Below, one piece after another: positions 42,780-55,640 of a stretch of 64,000 nt of DNA. The notes below the pieces were generated by a model. It saw nothing but the letters and a program-made list of their open reading frames with translations, had not been told where the DNA came from and ran no database searches. The stretch spans positions 59,341,741 through 59,405,740 of the forward strand of contig CM041465.1 of NCBI GenBank assembly GCA_023213395.1, read 5' to 3'. Positions within the stretch are counted from its first letter, which is position 1; each line of letters opens with the position of its first letter. The translations under genes and the position numbers were made by a program. This DNA comes from Cycas panzhihuaensis. Taxonomy: Eukaryota; Cycadophyta.

Positions 42780-44100
42780 TTGACAAATGTTGAAATTCTT
42801 GATTCTAGGAAACACAACATTTGTGGCTTTTATGTGAGTTGTTACCAAAGCATAGCTTGCTAACCTTGGTGGAGGCTTTCTCACTTTACTTAACTTCTTG
42901 AGGACTAGTTTTATGCATGCGCTTACTTTACCACTCCTTCATGGATTTCTTTTACTTGTGAGCTTGAAGTCTCTTTTACTAAAGATCGTGGTATCATTAT
43001 AACTCCCACTTCTTGACTGTGTGGTATAACTTCATTGAAGATCATATCTCAACCATTTAAAACTTAATTTGTGTCAAAGTTACACAACCTATAATCTTTA
43101 GTATCTTTACAAAATCTCAAAAAATTACAACATTCACTGTTTACATCCAAATTTAAGCATTTTTCTTTGGGAATACAAACATAGGCTTTCCACCCAAATA
43201 TCTTTGAGTGTGCAACTAAAAGCTTATTACCACCCGATGCTTGCATAATCTTCATATTCAATACCTTTTCTAATAATATATTGTTGATGCAGGCTATTAT
43301 AGATATTATTTTAACTCTGAAGTAATTATCAAGTGTTATATACTTTAACATGTGTCTTATATTTTCTATCAATGTTGTGTTATTCTAGCCACTCTATTTT
43401 TTTTAGGAGAATATGGTATGTTTATCTACTTGACTATGCCATTATTTTTCATAAATTTTTGTTAAGTCCTTTAAGATATACTCCCCATTATTGTCACTTT
43501 GGAGAATCTTTACCTTCTTCCTAATTTAATTTTCCACCAATACCTTAAATGCTATGAACTTTTCTAAAATTTTTCATTTTTTTTAATGAAATAAACAAAA
43601 ATCATTTTAGAAAAAGCATCAATGAAGGTGAGAAAACAATTAACACTACCACGTCATATGATCTTCATTAGTTTACATATATTTGTATGAATAAGCTCTA
43701 ACAAATATTTGGTTCTCTTAGCACCCTTTTGTGGAAATTCTTGGCTATGTTGCTTACCATAAATATACTCTTGGTAAAAATTTATCTTTCCTCCATTTTC
43801 AAGTTCTAAATCAAGAATGAGCTAGCATTGATACATTTTCTTCAAACCTTGTATATTGAGATGATGAGGTATATAATTCCATATGTTAATTTTATTTCTT
43901 TCAACCACATTTATACTTTTAATTGTAATTAATGGGGAATAAAGAAAATTGTACAAGCTCCCCATAGCTATTTGCCCTTTATTAATGACCAACATGAACT
44001 TTTCCTTATGAAATTAAACTTTAAAACTACCATTCAAGATTTTTTTAAATGATCAAAGATACTTTGTCAAGATCAAGAATATAAAGTATATATTTTATAG
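42780..44100 (-). pseudogene. Copia integrase remnant, minus strand
   Basis: On the minus strand near 43,790-43,560: YGKQHSQEFP, LLELIHTNICKLM, CFLTFIDAFSKMIFVYFIKK (integrase core, Ala after the first catalytic Asp). A block at 43,372-43,064 is open: MIENIRHMLKY, MQASGGNKLLVAHSKIFGWK and AYVCIPKEKCLNLD, matching the copia integrase C-terminal side (KIFGC.AYVHIP). RT does not follow; the element is truncated here near 42,800. Confidence 0.8.
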
Positions 44101-45180
44101 TTTTTCAAGCAATATTTTCAAGATAAATAGAAATAACACCCTTACATTCAAAATTATGAGTTGCTTCATCATCTAAGTAGACTTCTCCATTAGAATTTAA
44201 CTACTTATTGGTAGAGAAATACTCTTTATGTGGTGTTAACATAAGAAATACAATAGTTATTTTATAGTCATAAGCATTACTATAAGAAATAAATCTCTAA
44301 TGCCACCAAATTTATTTTCTTATGGTGCTTTCTTATGTTCTTATATCTTTTTTAATAAATCTTTCTCATGGTGCCTAGCCATCTTATGGTAGTAGTGCAC
44401 TTCTTTCTTCTTCTTTCACTTACTAGAAGATTAACATGGGCCACAAGGATCTTTTTCCCTTTGATTCTTTGAAATTTAACCTAAGAGTAGTAATGATTCT
44501 CTAGTGCTTGAGCCAAGCATACTCTTTCCTCTTATCCCCTCTTGAAAAATTAGACCATTAACCTTGCTCATTGTAAGCTAATCCATTTTACTTCTTAGAG
44601 AGACAATCAAATTCCTATATAAGTTTAAAAGACTTCCTAATAATATCATCATAATACCATCTTTAACAATCTTTGAAGCAACTATAATTAATGGATCCAC
44701 AAATGATTTCATAATATTGATGTTAGTTGTAATATTCTCTCCTTCATTTATCTTCAAGGTGAAGAATTCTTTTCTTGAAATTATGTAAAGTATCCCATAT
44801 ATCTTTTGAAAATGCTACATGGCCAACATGGAGCAACTAGGAATCCTTAAGGTTAAGCAAAACTTCTAGCAGTGCTTTTCATCCTTACTCTTGTATTCTC
44901 TAAACTTTGGATTTGCTTTAGTTAGCATCTCTAAATCTCCATTTGTAATGCTCCATAGATCCATTCTATAAGAACTATATGTATTTTAAGCTTATAAAGA
45001 GAACACGTTTCTCCATTAAACTTCTCAATAATGTGTTGTTATACCAATCTTATAATTATTTCTATACAATACCTAAACAAATAACTTATATATTTTAAAA
45101 AGCTTTCTCATGGTCCCATTGAATTAGTAACTTTTTCAATTCAAACTTTGGAAACTTTTAATTCTCTAAATTAGAAACGA
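44101..45180 (-). pseudogene. Copia gag remnant, minus strand
   Basis: Reading down from 45,000 on the minus strand gives a gag core in shifting frames (AFSKDIWDTLHNFKKRILHL near 44,800; GSLLNLYRNLIVSL near 44,620). Near 44,400 a zinc-knuckle relic HYYHKMARHHEKDL appears, where CX2CX4HX4C has lost its cysteines. Same strand and order as the integrase at 43.1-43.8 kb. Confidence 0.65.
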
Positions 45181-45270
45181 GGCTCTCATACCATATCAAA
45201 AGTAAAAAGAACCTAAAGGTACACAATGATATAAAGAATATTTAAAAAATATAAGAATAAAAAAAATGGG

Positions 45271-45324
<54 letters not shown>

Positions 45325-45560
45325 AATTTAGCATGTAAACTACCATATAAATTGACATGCATAGATGCAAATTGACATGCATTCTAATATGTAAACTAAA
45401 CCTCCATTAGATTTAATTGTTTTATACTTTCTAAGATATAAGAGAGCTATTAAATATAGGAATAAATATAGAAGCATTGAGTTAGTGATGAGAGAGTATA
45501 CCATTATATCTCAAATGTATGCCATTCCAATTGGGGTTGTGGATGTAATATTGAATTGAC
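45181..45560 (-). repeat. PBS and probable 5' LTR of the minus-strand copia
   Basis: TGGTATGAGAGCC on the minus strand (45,180-45,192) is one change from TGGTATCAGAGCC. The LTR should extend upward; TGTCAATTCAATATTAC on the minus strand near 45,561 is a possible start. No second copy exists in the window, so the border is a guess. Confidence 0.45.
45271..45320. repeat. (CA)n microsatellite
   Basis: Two CA blocks split by TAT; A-rich sequence precedes. Confidence 0.95.
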
Positions 45561-45629
45561 AATGATTGTAGGCATTACCATATTTGCTATGATCTTTAAA
45601 AAATTATTTATCAAATTTAACATGAAGGG

Positions 45630-47420
45630 TAGAAAAATTGGGTGAACTGTTAGATCAAAAAGTGGAATAAGATAACCTATGGGGGCATCTTTGATATTAA
45701 GATCTAGACACTGGAGGAATTAAAGGATCTTGAGGAGAAAATTCAGGATCAAGGGAGGACTCCTTCCTTAGACCAAAATGCAAGGGGTCTTCTTACCAAG
45801 CTAGAGGGTGTTTTGGCTAAGGAGGAAACATTCTAGAAATAAAAATCTAGAGCCTTATGGCTTACTAAAGGAGATAGAAACACAAAAAATTTCCATATGA
45901 CAACGTTAAAACATAGAGCCTATAATCAAATTAAATCTCTAGTTAATAAGGATGGGGAGGAGATATCAGAGTAAAAAGCTATGAAGTAGTAGTCAAGTAT
46001 TTTAATAAGCTATTTAAGGAACTAGATTGCATAGATAAGGAAGCCATAATGGAGATGCTGGCATTAATCCCTAAGAAGGTTGGTATGGGCATGAATAGAG
46101 CTTTAGAAGAACCTTTCTCAATGGAAGAGGTGAGGAAAGCTGTATTTGGTATGAAGAGGGATAAAGCCCCTAGACCTAATGGATTCCCTCCTAGCTTTTA
46201 TCAGGAATACTGGGACATCATTAAAAATGACCTCCTGGATGTTGTGAAAGAATTATCAAAGAATAAGAAGATTCATGGAGAATGGTAGGGCACTTTTTTT
46301 GTTCTGATCCCAAAGAAAGGTGATACTAAGAGAATGGGGGATTTTAGGCCTATTAGTTTGTGTAATGTGAAGTAAAAAATTTTAGCTAAGATCCTAGCTA
46401 GTAGCCTTAAGGAAATTCTCCCTTTGATCATAGGCCCAAATTAGGATGGGTTTGTAAAAGGAAGATAAATTCTAGATGGTATTATTATGGTCCACGAGAT
46501 AATGCACTTTATCTCTTAGAGGAAAGAGGTTGGTATGATAGTCAAGATCAATCTTTTAGAGGCCTATGATAGGGTCTCATAGGGGTGCTTGATAGAATAT
46601 AATGGAGCCTTTGGCTTTAGTGAACAATTGAGGAAATAGATTGAGAGTTGTATCAACAAGACAAGCTTCTTAGTGATTGTTAACAACACTTATTTTGCCT
46701 TCTTTCTAGGCTATAGGGGCTTAAGACAATGGGACCCTCTAGCTCCATACTTATTTATGATCATGGCCAAATTAATAGGTAGATCCATGGAGGAGACTAG
46801 GAGAATTGGTAAGATTATGGGATTAAGACCCACCTCGAGTATTAATAATGCAATCCATCAACATTTTATAGATGACAACATGTTCTTGAGAAGAGCATCT
46901 ATAAAGGAAGCAAAAGCTATCAAGACGGAGCTGTAAAAATTTGAGGCAACAATGAATCAGAAGGTAAACCTTGATAAGAGTAATATTTTCTTTTTGAACA
47001 CTCTAGAGAGGACCCAAAGAGTTATTAGTAGGATCCTAGAAATTCCAACCAAGTTGCTTCCTACTTGGTACCTTAGACTATCTCTTTTTATAGGTAGAGT
47101 AGAGAAGGACCTTTAAGACCTAATAATTAATAGGGTACAAGGGAAATTATTAGGTTAGAAGGGGGCCTTACTAAGCCAAGTAGGGAAACTCCAACGTTTG
47201 GTGGCCTCCCTCTAGAACATTTCTAGTTACATGATGTCTTTGTTTAGGTGCCTAGGGAAGGTCATAAGTTCCTTAGAATCCATTCAGAAAAGATTTTTAC
47301 GGTCTAAGGGTGAAGACAGGGAGAGGATCCATTTAGTGTCATGGGAGAGAGTTTACCTCCGTAAATAGACAAGTGGTTCGAATGTTAAGGATATTCCTAG
47401 TTTCAATAAATCCCTGATCA
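45630..47420 (+). pseudogene. L1-like LINE reverse transcriptase, 5'-truncated
   Basis: The sequence joins a LINE ORF2 downstream of the endonuclease. It reads KWNKITYGGIFDIK, SRALWLTKGDRNTKNFHMTT (the connector before RT), then GMKRDKAPRPNGFPPSFYQEYW at 46,150 (RT-1), ALFLF.PKK-like block, ISLCN near 46,350, GYRGLRQWDPLAPYLFMIMA at 46,705 (RGLRQGDPLSP motif with G-to-W) and HFIDDNMFLRR at 46,862 (active-site F.DD). Then come NLDKSNIFFLN-like and LGTLDYLFL blocks. RT copies element RNA at a nicked chromosomal site. Many stops and frameshifts. Two open blocks remain (46,049-46,288 and 46,673-46,936). Confidence 0.85.
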
Positions 47421-48480
47421 CTAAATTAGGGTGAAGCCTTGTTGTAAAGGAGGAAAGATCTTGGTGCAATATTGTTTCCTAAAAATATCTTAGAGATAAT
47501 TATTAATTCAAGCATAATGCCCCAGGTAAGTAGGGTTGATAATTTGGAGGAGTCTAGTATATGCGAGGAAGATGCTAGTACTAGGGGATTATTAGTGCCT
47601 TGAGGATGGAAAGATAATTGACTTTTAGGAGGATATCTGGTGCGACCAGACCCAACTAAATAAAAGATCATCCTTGTGCCTATACATGCTATTTATGACA
47701 GTAATTATGGGAAAAAGGTGGAGGGTTACTGGGAGGTCTATAAGGACAAGAAGGTATGGAAAAATATCAAAGGAATCCCTTGTGAAAGTGTTGGAGAGTA
47801 GCATAAGGTAGCCCTCAAGAAGGAGATAAATAAAATGTATATTCCTAGATTCTCAAAAAATGACTCTATGGTTTAGCTTGGCATCCCCTCAAGGAGCTAC
47901 ATGGTTAAATCTAGTTACTTATTCTTGATATCTGAGAAAGGTATAAGTGAAGATAAGCTCCTTGGGAAAATTAGGAACATGGGTTTAATTCCTAAGATTG
48001 CCATATTTTGGTGGCTATGCTTCAAGAATAAGATTCTCACCCTAGATAATTTAAGGAAGAGAGGTTTTTTACTAGAAAATAGATGTACTCTCTGCCTTGA
48101 AGAGGAGGAGACCCTAGATCATATTTCTATACATTGGCCCTATACTTGGGAGGTGTGGACAAAGTTATGGAGCTCCCTTGGGGTATCCTAGGTCCTTCCT
48201 GGGACTATGAAGGACCTAACTACTACTTAGGTAAGCCCTTATAGGATCAGGACCTTGAGTTCCTTGTGGTTAACCTCTTTACCCATGCTATTATGGAATA
48301 TTTAGAAAGAAAGGAATAACCGTATATTTCAAGATAGAAGTTTGAACAAATCAAAACTATTAGGGATCATTAAGGTAGCCCTGAAAGAGTCCCTCAAGGA
48401 AAAGGAGGAAGGTTTAATCTCACCCAAGGAATAGAAGATTCTAGCAAGCTAGGGTATAGTAAACCTTAAACAAAAGGCAA
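47421..48480 (+). pseudogene. LINE C-terminal zf-RVT region
   Basis: An open block at 47,901-48,191 holds PKIAIFWWLCFKNKILTLDN, then RCTLCLEEEETLDHI and H.PY...VW, the zinc-binding reverse-transcriptase region (zf-RVT; C..C....E...H) of plant LINEs. It is preceded by W...SYMVKSSYLFL. It supports nucleic-acid binding during target-primed synthesis. Confidence 0.85.
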
Positions 48481-48900
48481 AAACTAAGAGGCAAGGAGTA
48501 TGGGGCCTCCCATCGGAGGACTGGGTTAAAGTTAATTTTGATGATGCATTAAAAGGTAACCTTAGTGAGGTAGAGGGAGGTAAGTTATATAGAGATATAG
48601 ATGGTAAGGTTCCTTGGGACTTTGCAAAATATTATGGTAGTTAGACAAACCATAGGGTGGAGCTTGAAGTGATGGAAAAGCTATGGACTTAGCTGCCAAA
48701 GAGGGGTACTCGAAAGTTATAGTGGAAGGAGAGTCCCTAAATATGATAAAACTAATCAAAGGAGAAGTAGAGCTATACTGGAAGCATAGGTCCATGATTA
48801 ACGATGTTAAGGTGATGATTCAAGGGAGAGAAAATTCCCATATGGATCATATCTACAGGGAAGGAAATGAGGTTGCAGATTGGCTAGAAAACTAGGGGGG
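48481..48900 (+). pseudogene. LINE RNase H domain
   Basis: DWVKVNFDDALKGN at 48,523 (first Asp region, Asp for the usual Gly in the DGA motif), then a shift into 48,683-48,895: MDLAAKEGYSKVIVEGESLN (third-Asp position carries Glu), KHRSMINDVKVMIQGRE and HIYREGNEVADWLEN (the R..N..AD.LA end box). The HRVELEVMEK helix (catalytic Glu) sits between at about 48,655. Plant L1 elements are known to carry such an RNase H. A stop follows at 48,894. Confidence 0.88.
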
Positions 48901-49209
48901 TTCAGTTTAGGAGGAATGTAGTGTGGAGGGATGATTTACCTGAGGAGATGATGGGTCTAGTCAGGAAAGATCTAGGGGGTATAAGCTTTAGCTAAGTCTA
49001 GGATGTATAAAGCTATCCATCAGGCTTTTCATGGCTAGGGGAGACTATAGCATGATAGGTAGAGTTCCTAGGGATAGCTAGGCCGTGGGCTTGTCACGAT
49101 GGATCTATGTAGCTAATAATGGAAGCCTTTGTATAGGGGTTGGGGTCCCCTTTTAATCCCCTCATTTATTTAGACTAAATAAAAAAAAATAGGAGGGGGG
49201 GGGGGGGGG
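48901..49209 (+). repeat. LINE 3' tail with A-rich end and G15 run
   Basis: After the RNase H stop the 3' untranslated part runs to an A-rich tail (AATAAAAAAAAATAGGA, 49,179-49,194). A run of 15 G at 49,195-49,209 follows. Confidence 0.65.
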
Positions 49210-50640
49210 TAGAAACTATAAACTCTAAGGTTTTAAACCTCTAGAAATGTAGTTAGTATCATCCTTAAAATAGAAAATATACTAAGGGTGGGTTTCTAAA
49301 GTCTTATTGTAAGATATTACTCCCTTGAGGCTAAAATATAGATGGAGATGTATGCTTAAAATATATCAAAAGTTTTAAAGAAATATTCAAAAGTATTATA
49401 GGATTTACTAATTGAATTACCATGAGATTAGGGGATAGAACTTGTAGTTTGATTACAATTTAAGTCCATTCTAATCAATGTTATACCATGTCATCATTCA
49501 TACATCATAAAAAATAGTTATAAATAATCATTTAAGATCTACTAAAAATAGGAATAATATCATATAACAAAAGTCCATATACTGTACCTATGGTATTAGC
49601 ACAAAAAAAAGATGGCTTATTTTGTATATAGATAAACATTAAGATATTAAATAAAATAATGACTTAAATTAGTTTTCTAATTCATAAGTTTGACAAACTC
49701 TTAGATGAGTTACATGAGGCATAGTACTTCACTAAGCTAGAAGTATATTCAAGATATTGTCAAATATATATCTACTATAAAGACACCCCCAAAGTATTTT
49801 TTAACTCTCATATAGGATATTATGAATTCATCATCATAACCTTTATATTAATCAATGCACTAGCTATGTTTTAAATTATTATGGATAATATATTCCACCT
49901 TATTTTAAAGAAATTATCCTTGATTTCTTTGATGATATCTTAGTATACAATAGGAATTAGAAGAAACATTTAAGACATATTAACACTATTTTATAAGTGT
50001 TTAAAGAGAATGAATCTATGGAAAAATATCTAAATGAAATTTTAAAAAATAAGAGGTCAAATACCTAGGTCATGTTATATAATTTACGTTAGTAAAAGTA
50101 AAACCTAAGAAAAGTAATCTATATTAGACTAGTTAACCTCTAAAAATGTGTTTAAATTAAAAAACATTTTTAGTTATATATGATATTACTAAAAATTTGC
50201 CAAATTTTATATTCACCTCTTTATAACTTTGAAGTAATTTGATAAAAAAGATTTATTCTAATGGAATAAGGAAGTGTTAGACTTTTTTAAATAATTAAAA
50301 TAATAAATGATGATACTTTTAGTTCTTCATATTTCTCTAAAACCTTCTTCCTAGAATATAATGCTTTAGTAATAGTTATTGGGGTAATGATTATGCAAGA
50401 ATAGCTATTCCAACTAACTACACCCACTTTTGGCATCAACTAGGTCTCGTACCTTATACTATTTATTGTTTGGGTTTGATTGCATAATTACATGGTAATT
50501 TAGTAGACTTATTGGCATGATAGATGAATGATTTCATATTGATTATGCCTATTCTTAACCAATATTACTAATGATATAAAGACCATAAAAGTGCCTAATA
50601 AAATTGTCTTATTCCAACTCCCTTAAAAGCTCCATCTTGC
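49210..50640 (+). pseudogene. Ty3/gypsy RT and RNase H relic
   Basis: Strongly AT-shifted gypsy pol on the + strand. It reads KKRWLILYIDKH near 49,610 (KKDGSLR.CIDYR position), then IFXLSYRIL near 49,805, INQCTSYVLN, and ILDFFDDILVYN at 49,915 (active-site DD box), KKHLRHINTIL. RNase H blocks are barely visible to about 50,500. Stops at almost every tenth codon. Integrase was not found, so the 3' part is lost. Confidence 0.7.
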
Positions 50641-53470
50641 TTTCATGATTACACTCTTTCTAGCTCATATTTAACATGATGAATCTTACTTTCTTACTTA
50701 TTTTTTCCTTTCAAGATTCACTTTGTACTTTTTATAGCCCTATGTTGCTTCCAAATTTCACTTTCTAACCATTTATTATTCACTATCTTTTGATTTTTTT
50801 AATGAAACTTTTAGTTTTCAATTCTCTTTGGCAAATTGCATTTTTCAATATATGTTATGTTTTTTGTGTTGAAAACATTTTACCAATCTCATGGACTATG
50901 ACCACCTTATAACTAAAAATATGGCCTACTCATAGGTTGCATTTTCAGAGCATTTTATGTTGTGTTTCTTACTTAACTTATGATTTTTACTGAAGGTTGT
51001 ATTTTTCATCTTCTTTCATGAAAAGTTACATATAGTGATAAGTTATTTTTTCTCATCTTATGAACATTGATTTGTGGGAAACTATGACCTTGCCTTCCCA
51101 TGATTTTCTACCTTCTCTCCCTCTAGTTTTTCCTATAAAAATCCATCCATTTTCCTAAGAAAAATAGAGAACATTTTAGAATGGAGTGCTATTAGATTTG
51201 AGATTCATTTGAAGCCATTTGTTAGAGAAATCAAAGACTTTGAGCTACTCAAACTTTCCTTTATTCTCTTTTCTTATCTTAGCTACTTTTCTTTTATATT
51301 TTACCTCCTTCTTCAAGTGCCATTCTCTACTCTCACTCCTTCCTTTCTCTTATATTTTGATCCTTTTATTTGCTATAATTATTTAGGGGATTTAATTTAA
51401 AGGGCTTGGAAAGGCAAGGCATAGATTTGAGGCACAATCCTATATTCTCCTCAAGTAAGTGCTTCTTTATTGGTAAGTTTATTTATTTTATTTCAAGTTT
51501 GTTTCTTATTCCTTACTAAATAGTTACTTGGGTTACAATTTTAGTTAATCTTACAATATAGATTAGATTACTCTCATGATCTTCTTTACTTGTTGTAAGT
51601 CTACTTATTCTTTGAGTCTCTATTCAAGAGTGGGAAACTCCTAAGTCTTTAAATTCCTACTCATAACTTAGAGAAAAGCCCATACATCTAGTATTTGTGC
51701 TAAGGAGCTCTTTAGGGAGGTGAGTTACTTGACTTTAGAATATGGGATATGGTGGCATAAACCCTCCCTCCATAGGGTTTTAAGCTCCTTTTTCCTCTTT
51801 TATTTATCCTCTTATAACCCTTTATATGTAGCTAAAATGTTATTAGGGTTTGAAGAGTATATACAATTTCGAATAATAATTCTAGGATAATCTTTCAATT
51901 ATGTGGCTTCTAATATATATTACAATGAGTACAACTATCTCATTCATAGTAGAGCCTTAAATGGAAGACGAAGCTATTGTTCAAAGACTCTTGTGGTGAA
52001 TTCTTGTAAAGTTGGTCCCTCTTTACCTATTATTTTCCCCTTATTTTGCTCTATCTTTTAGTAAAAGAAATATACACATAAAGAAAAGGGAAAAGGCAAC
52101 TAGAAGAGATGTTTATTAAGTGATTATTATTATTCTAGATTGTTTAGTTAGATGTTAGCTTGAAAATGTTATTTTCTTTTCTTTTCCTTAAGAAAAAACA
52201 AAAAAGAGAAAAGTAACTAGGATAAGCATAAGAGGACCCTTATTTTTCTCTCTCTAAATATATATTGAATGCAAATTTGATTTCTCATTTTCTCAAAAAA
52301 AAAGAAGAAAAATACAGATGAATTATTTGCATTAGTTAGGATCATATCAAAGTAGGTTAGTTCCTTTTATAATTAATAAAGTTAATTTCTATTTGTTGTT
52401 TGTATATAAAAGAAAGTTTTATTCTAGATCTATATTAGGATTTGTATTTTCTTATGTGGTACCTCTACAATCAGTCTCATCCTTTTGCTTAGGACTTGTT
52501 TTATTGATTGGGACTTGAAATCCGTAATATATAAACTCATCCTCTCTTCTAGATAAATACCTTTTAATGTAAAGGGATTTTTTATTAACTAAGGCTTAAC
52601 ATCCTTGGAATATAAACTTCCCTTTCCTTGGGATTATTTTTCTTCCTACCATATTTTGAACACTAAATGTGTTAACTTATCATTATACTTTGGGTTAAGA
52701 GTGGCCTTTCTTCTTCAGCTATATTCTCCTTTAAGTGTAAAAACCTTCTAGAATTAAATGTTGGCATCCTTAAGTTATCAATCCTCATATGTGGATCATC
52801 TTTATTTAATAGTGTTCCCAGTGGCTAACTCCTAATAGGGTTGTTAATCTTGGATACAAACTCTCCTAGGTTCTTTACACTCATCAATCCTCCCATACTC
52901 TAGTTAGATCAATATTGATTCATCACCTTTTAGGGTTTTTCTTATAGTAAGACTTTTCAAAGGGTAGATGAATAAGAAAACTTAGGTTAATTATTCTGGG
53001 GTTGGGTCCCCTATCGATCCTCCCATATATTAGAAGGTTATTTGATTTTTTTCCTAAACTAGAAAAAGACTTTACTTGTTTATATTAATTTGATTTAAAT
53101 TATTTGTATTTATTTTTAACTTAGATGTGTTACTTCTTTATTTTGATTTATCTTTTAAATAATGGAATTGGTAAACAATGAACTTTGAGATCTTATATTT
53201 ATTGGATACATACTTATGGGGTCATCTCTTCTTATCGAGAGAAGGATCAAGGGTTCCCCTTGAGCCATGTCACATTTACCCTCATACACCTATAATCTTT
53301 CTTAGGTGGTTTATTTTAAGTCTTTTTAGGTGATTTTCCCTAAGACCCAAAAACATTTTGGTAACCATAATAGGAAGTTGTCAAAACTTCCTAGTTACTT
53401 ATTAACTTTGCTAGTTTATTAAGCCATTCATTGGACACTCATTTACCCCATTGGTTGCACTTCATCATTT
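50641..53470 (+). other. Probable gypsy LTR and leader (C/T-rich, TATA)
   Basis: CCTATAAAAATCC at 51,132-51,144 is a TATA box followed by a C/T-rich transcript-start-like region (51,240-51,370) and a long leader with A/G-rich runs (52,080-52,310). The same layout as the LTR at 5.5-7.3 kb. Between 50,690 and 51,020 the words TTGCATTTTTC and TTTCACTTT recur. LTR borders and primer site could not be fixed. It precedes gag of a gypsy element. Confidence 0.4.
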
Positions 53471-54590
53471 ACCTTGAGTGAGCCTTTTTCTCTCAGCTTT
53501 CCCCCTCTTCTTTTAGATTCTACTTACACATTCCTTTTACATTTTTCATGGAGCCCTTCCATGCACATCCTAAGTGATCAAGGAGGATATAGGGCCTTCC
53601 CCTTAAAGACCCCTTACCTTCTTCTTATGTCACCACTCTTGCACTTCATGAAGGGTATGCAACCTTAATTATAGATCTTGATACTTTGTTTAAGACTTCT
53701 AATACCATTAATCCTTTTGAATATTAGAAAGATCCACTTATATATGAGATCCTTGTGAGAGAAGCCCTTCACCTCTTTTGAAATGCACCATTTGAGGGAG
53801 TTATCATGCCTTCTCATGCCCATTATATAGACCATGAGAGACCCACTACTCGTGATGAGGGACATGAAGCATCCATGGTATATCCTCCTTCTATGACGAC
53901 ACATCCCTTTGAGTAAGCTATAGGCCTTATTTCTTTAACTCATGGTGGCTCATACAACACTGCCTAAGAGTGAGGAAACCACATACTTATACTACTCCTC
54001 TTCTCATTAAGCATTGATCTTAATAATCATACTCAAGGTCCTTATACTCTACCCTCTATGGCTTGGTAGTCAACTTCTCCTTTTAAGACTTTTCATATGG
54101 GTCCTTAAGGGAGACTTACTCTACTTACTTAGGACATTGTATCTAGCCCTTTGCTTCCACATGACCCTATCCTCCCTCCACCATCTAGATATGCTAGTCC
54201 ACCTATTAAAGATGGTCATTCATCACAAATTAATCCTTTCACCCAAGTTACCCAAGCATATGAACCTCTGACCTAACTTTTTACCTCTTAACCATCTTCA
54301 CATACCTATCCTACATAACCTTCATACATGTGAAGAACTAATTAATAAGTCCTATAATTATATGTTTCACATCCTTAGTAAGCCCCCATAACTTCTTATG
54401 GCTAACCACCTATAATTATCTAATGATCTCATTTAGACCAACCTACTAGCTATGGCCCATATCCTCTTTACATGTCTCATCACTTAGGAGACTTCCTATC
54501 CTAGGGGGCATTCACTTTTCACATTACCACCATACCTCATTCTAGACTTATAGGACCTCATCCTCACCCCTCTTATCCCATGTATCCCCC
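53471..54590 (+). pseudogene. N-terminal region of gypsy gag or additional ORF, decayed
   Basis: Pro/Ser/Thr-rich sequence in frames broken every 20-40 codons; short repeated words like SHP and PSY. No domain recognised. It leads into the gag core at 54,595, so it is likely the disordered front of gag. Confidence 0.35.
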
Positions 54591-55640
54591 TTTGTTCTTG
54601 AGCTACCTAAGTTCATAGGTGAATAAACCTAGGATCCAACTACTTATGTTTAGGCATTTTTACTTTCATATACTAATTATCTATCCTATGACTATATGAT
54701 GATGTGACTCCTTTCTAAGACTCTTTAAGGTGATGCCTTAAATTATTTCTACTAATTAAAGCCCACATCTATCTACTCTTTCTAATAATTTGTAGATACC
54801 TTCATTAGTTACTTTAATGTTACTTATCCTTTTGATATTGGGATTAAATCCTTGTTGTTTATTAATGGAGTGGAGGAGTCTTCCCATGACTTTATTTATT
54901 ATTTTCAAGACTTAGTCTATGCCTCTTAAGCCCCTTTGGATGATAAATTACTCTATGACCTATTCACTAGTACCTTGAGACCATAAGCCCACTTGGAGGT
55001 CCTCAAGTTAATGCCCATATTATATGAGGATATCATCAAGAAGTGCCCTACCTTTGAGGGCTTTAAAACCTAATTAGGAATCAAAAAGCTAACTAAACCC
55101 CCCATTTCTAAAGATAAATATAGTGCTTCAATGGAATCTAAGTCACCTTAAAGTAATCACGTATACAATCATCTTACTTCTACTGTTTGACCCTTTGAAA
55201 GGTCAATCAATACTAAGTTTCATGCCAACTTTATTACCATTCCTAAACCTAAGAACGAAGCAAGATTCATTCAATTTACTGAGCAAAAGAAAAGTTAATC
55301 TTTGAATACTACTCCCCTTAAGAAGGTGCCATGGTACTCTTACCACTAAATAGATACCCATAATCATGAGTATTATAACAAGATTAAGGCTATGATTTAT
55401 CATGGTTAAGCTAACGAAAAACCTACTTCTAGGCCTAATCAAGACCAATTAATCCATAAGGACCCATTGGCTATTCCTACAAAGAAGGCACCAAAAGATA
55501 AAGTTAAGGCTAAAACTCAACATGATAAAGACTCCTCTGAATCAAATTCTAAGCTTGCAACCAAAATCTCTCCCTCTAAGAGGTATAATCCTAAAAGGGT
55601 TAATGCTCAAAATAAATTGCCTACAAAATAGGAAGATCCT
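54591..55640 (+). pseudogene. Ty3/gypsy gag core
   Basis: One frame reads ELPKFIGE, DPTTYV (D..TY/H pattern), LLSKTL-GDALNYFY near 54,715 (the L.G.A..WY box with F for W), FVDTFISYF near 54,790, LLFINGVEESSHDFIYYF near 54,850 (QK..E....Y...F), and LYDLFTSTL. A basic, Lys-rich tail (KLTKPPISKDKYSA, 55,090) follows. It matches the retrotransposon gag helical domain. Stops are TAA/TAG in Gln-like positions. A zinc knuckle was not found. Confidence 0.75.

Noticed and set aside
44400-44520. Possible host zinc-finger gene
   Set aside because: The Cys/His pattern is a decayed retroviral-type zinc knuckle in line with copia gag and integrase on the same strand.
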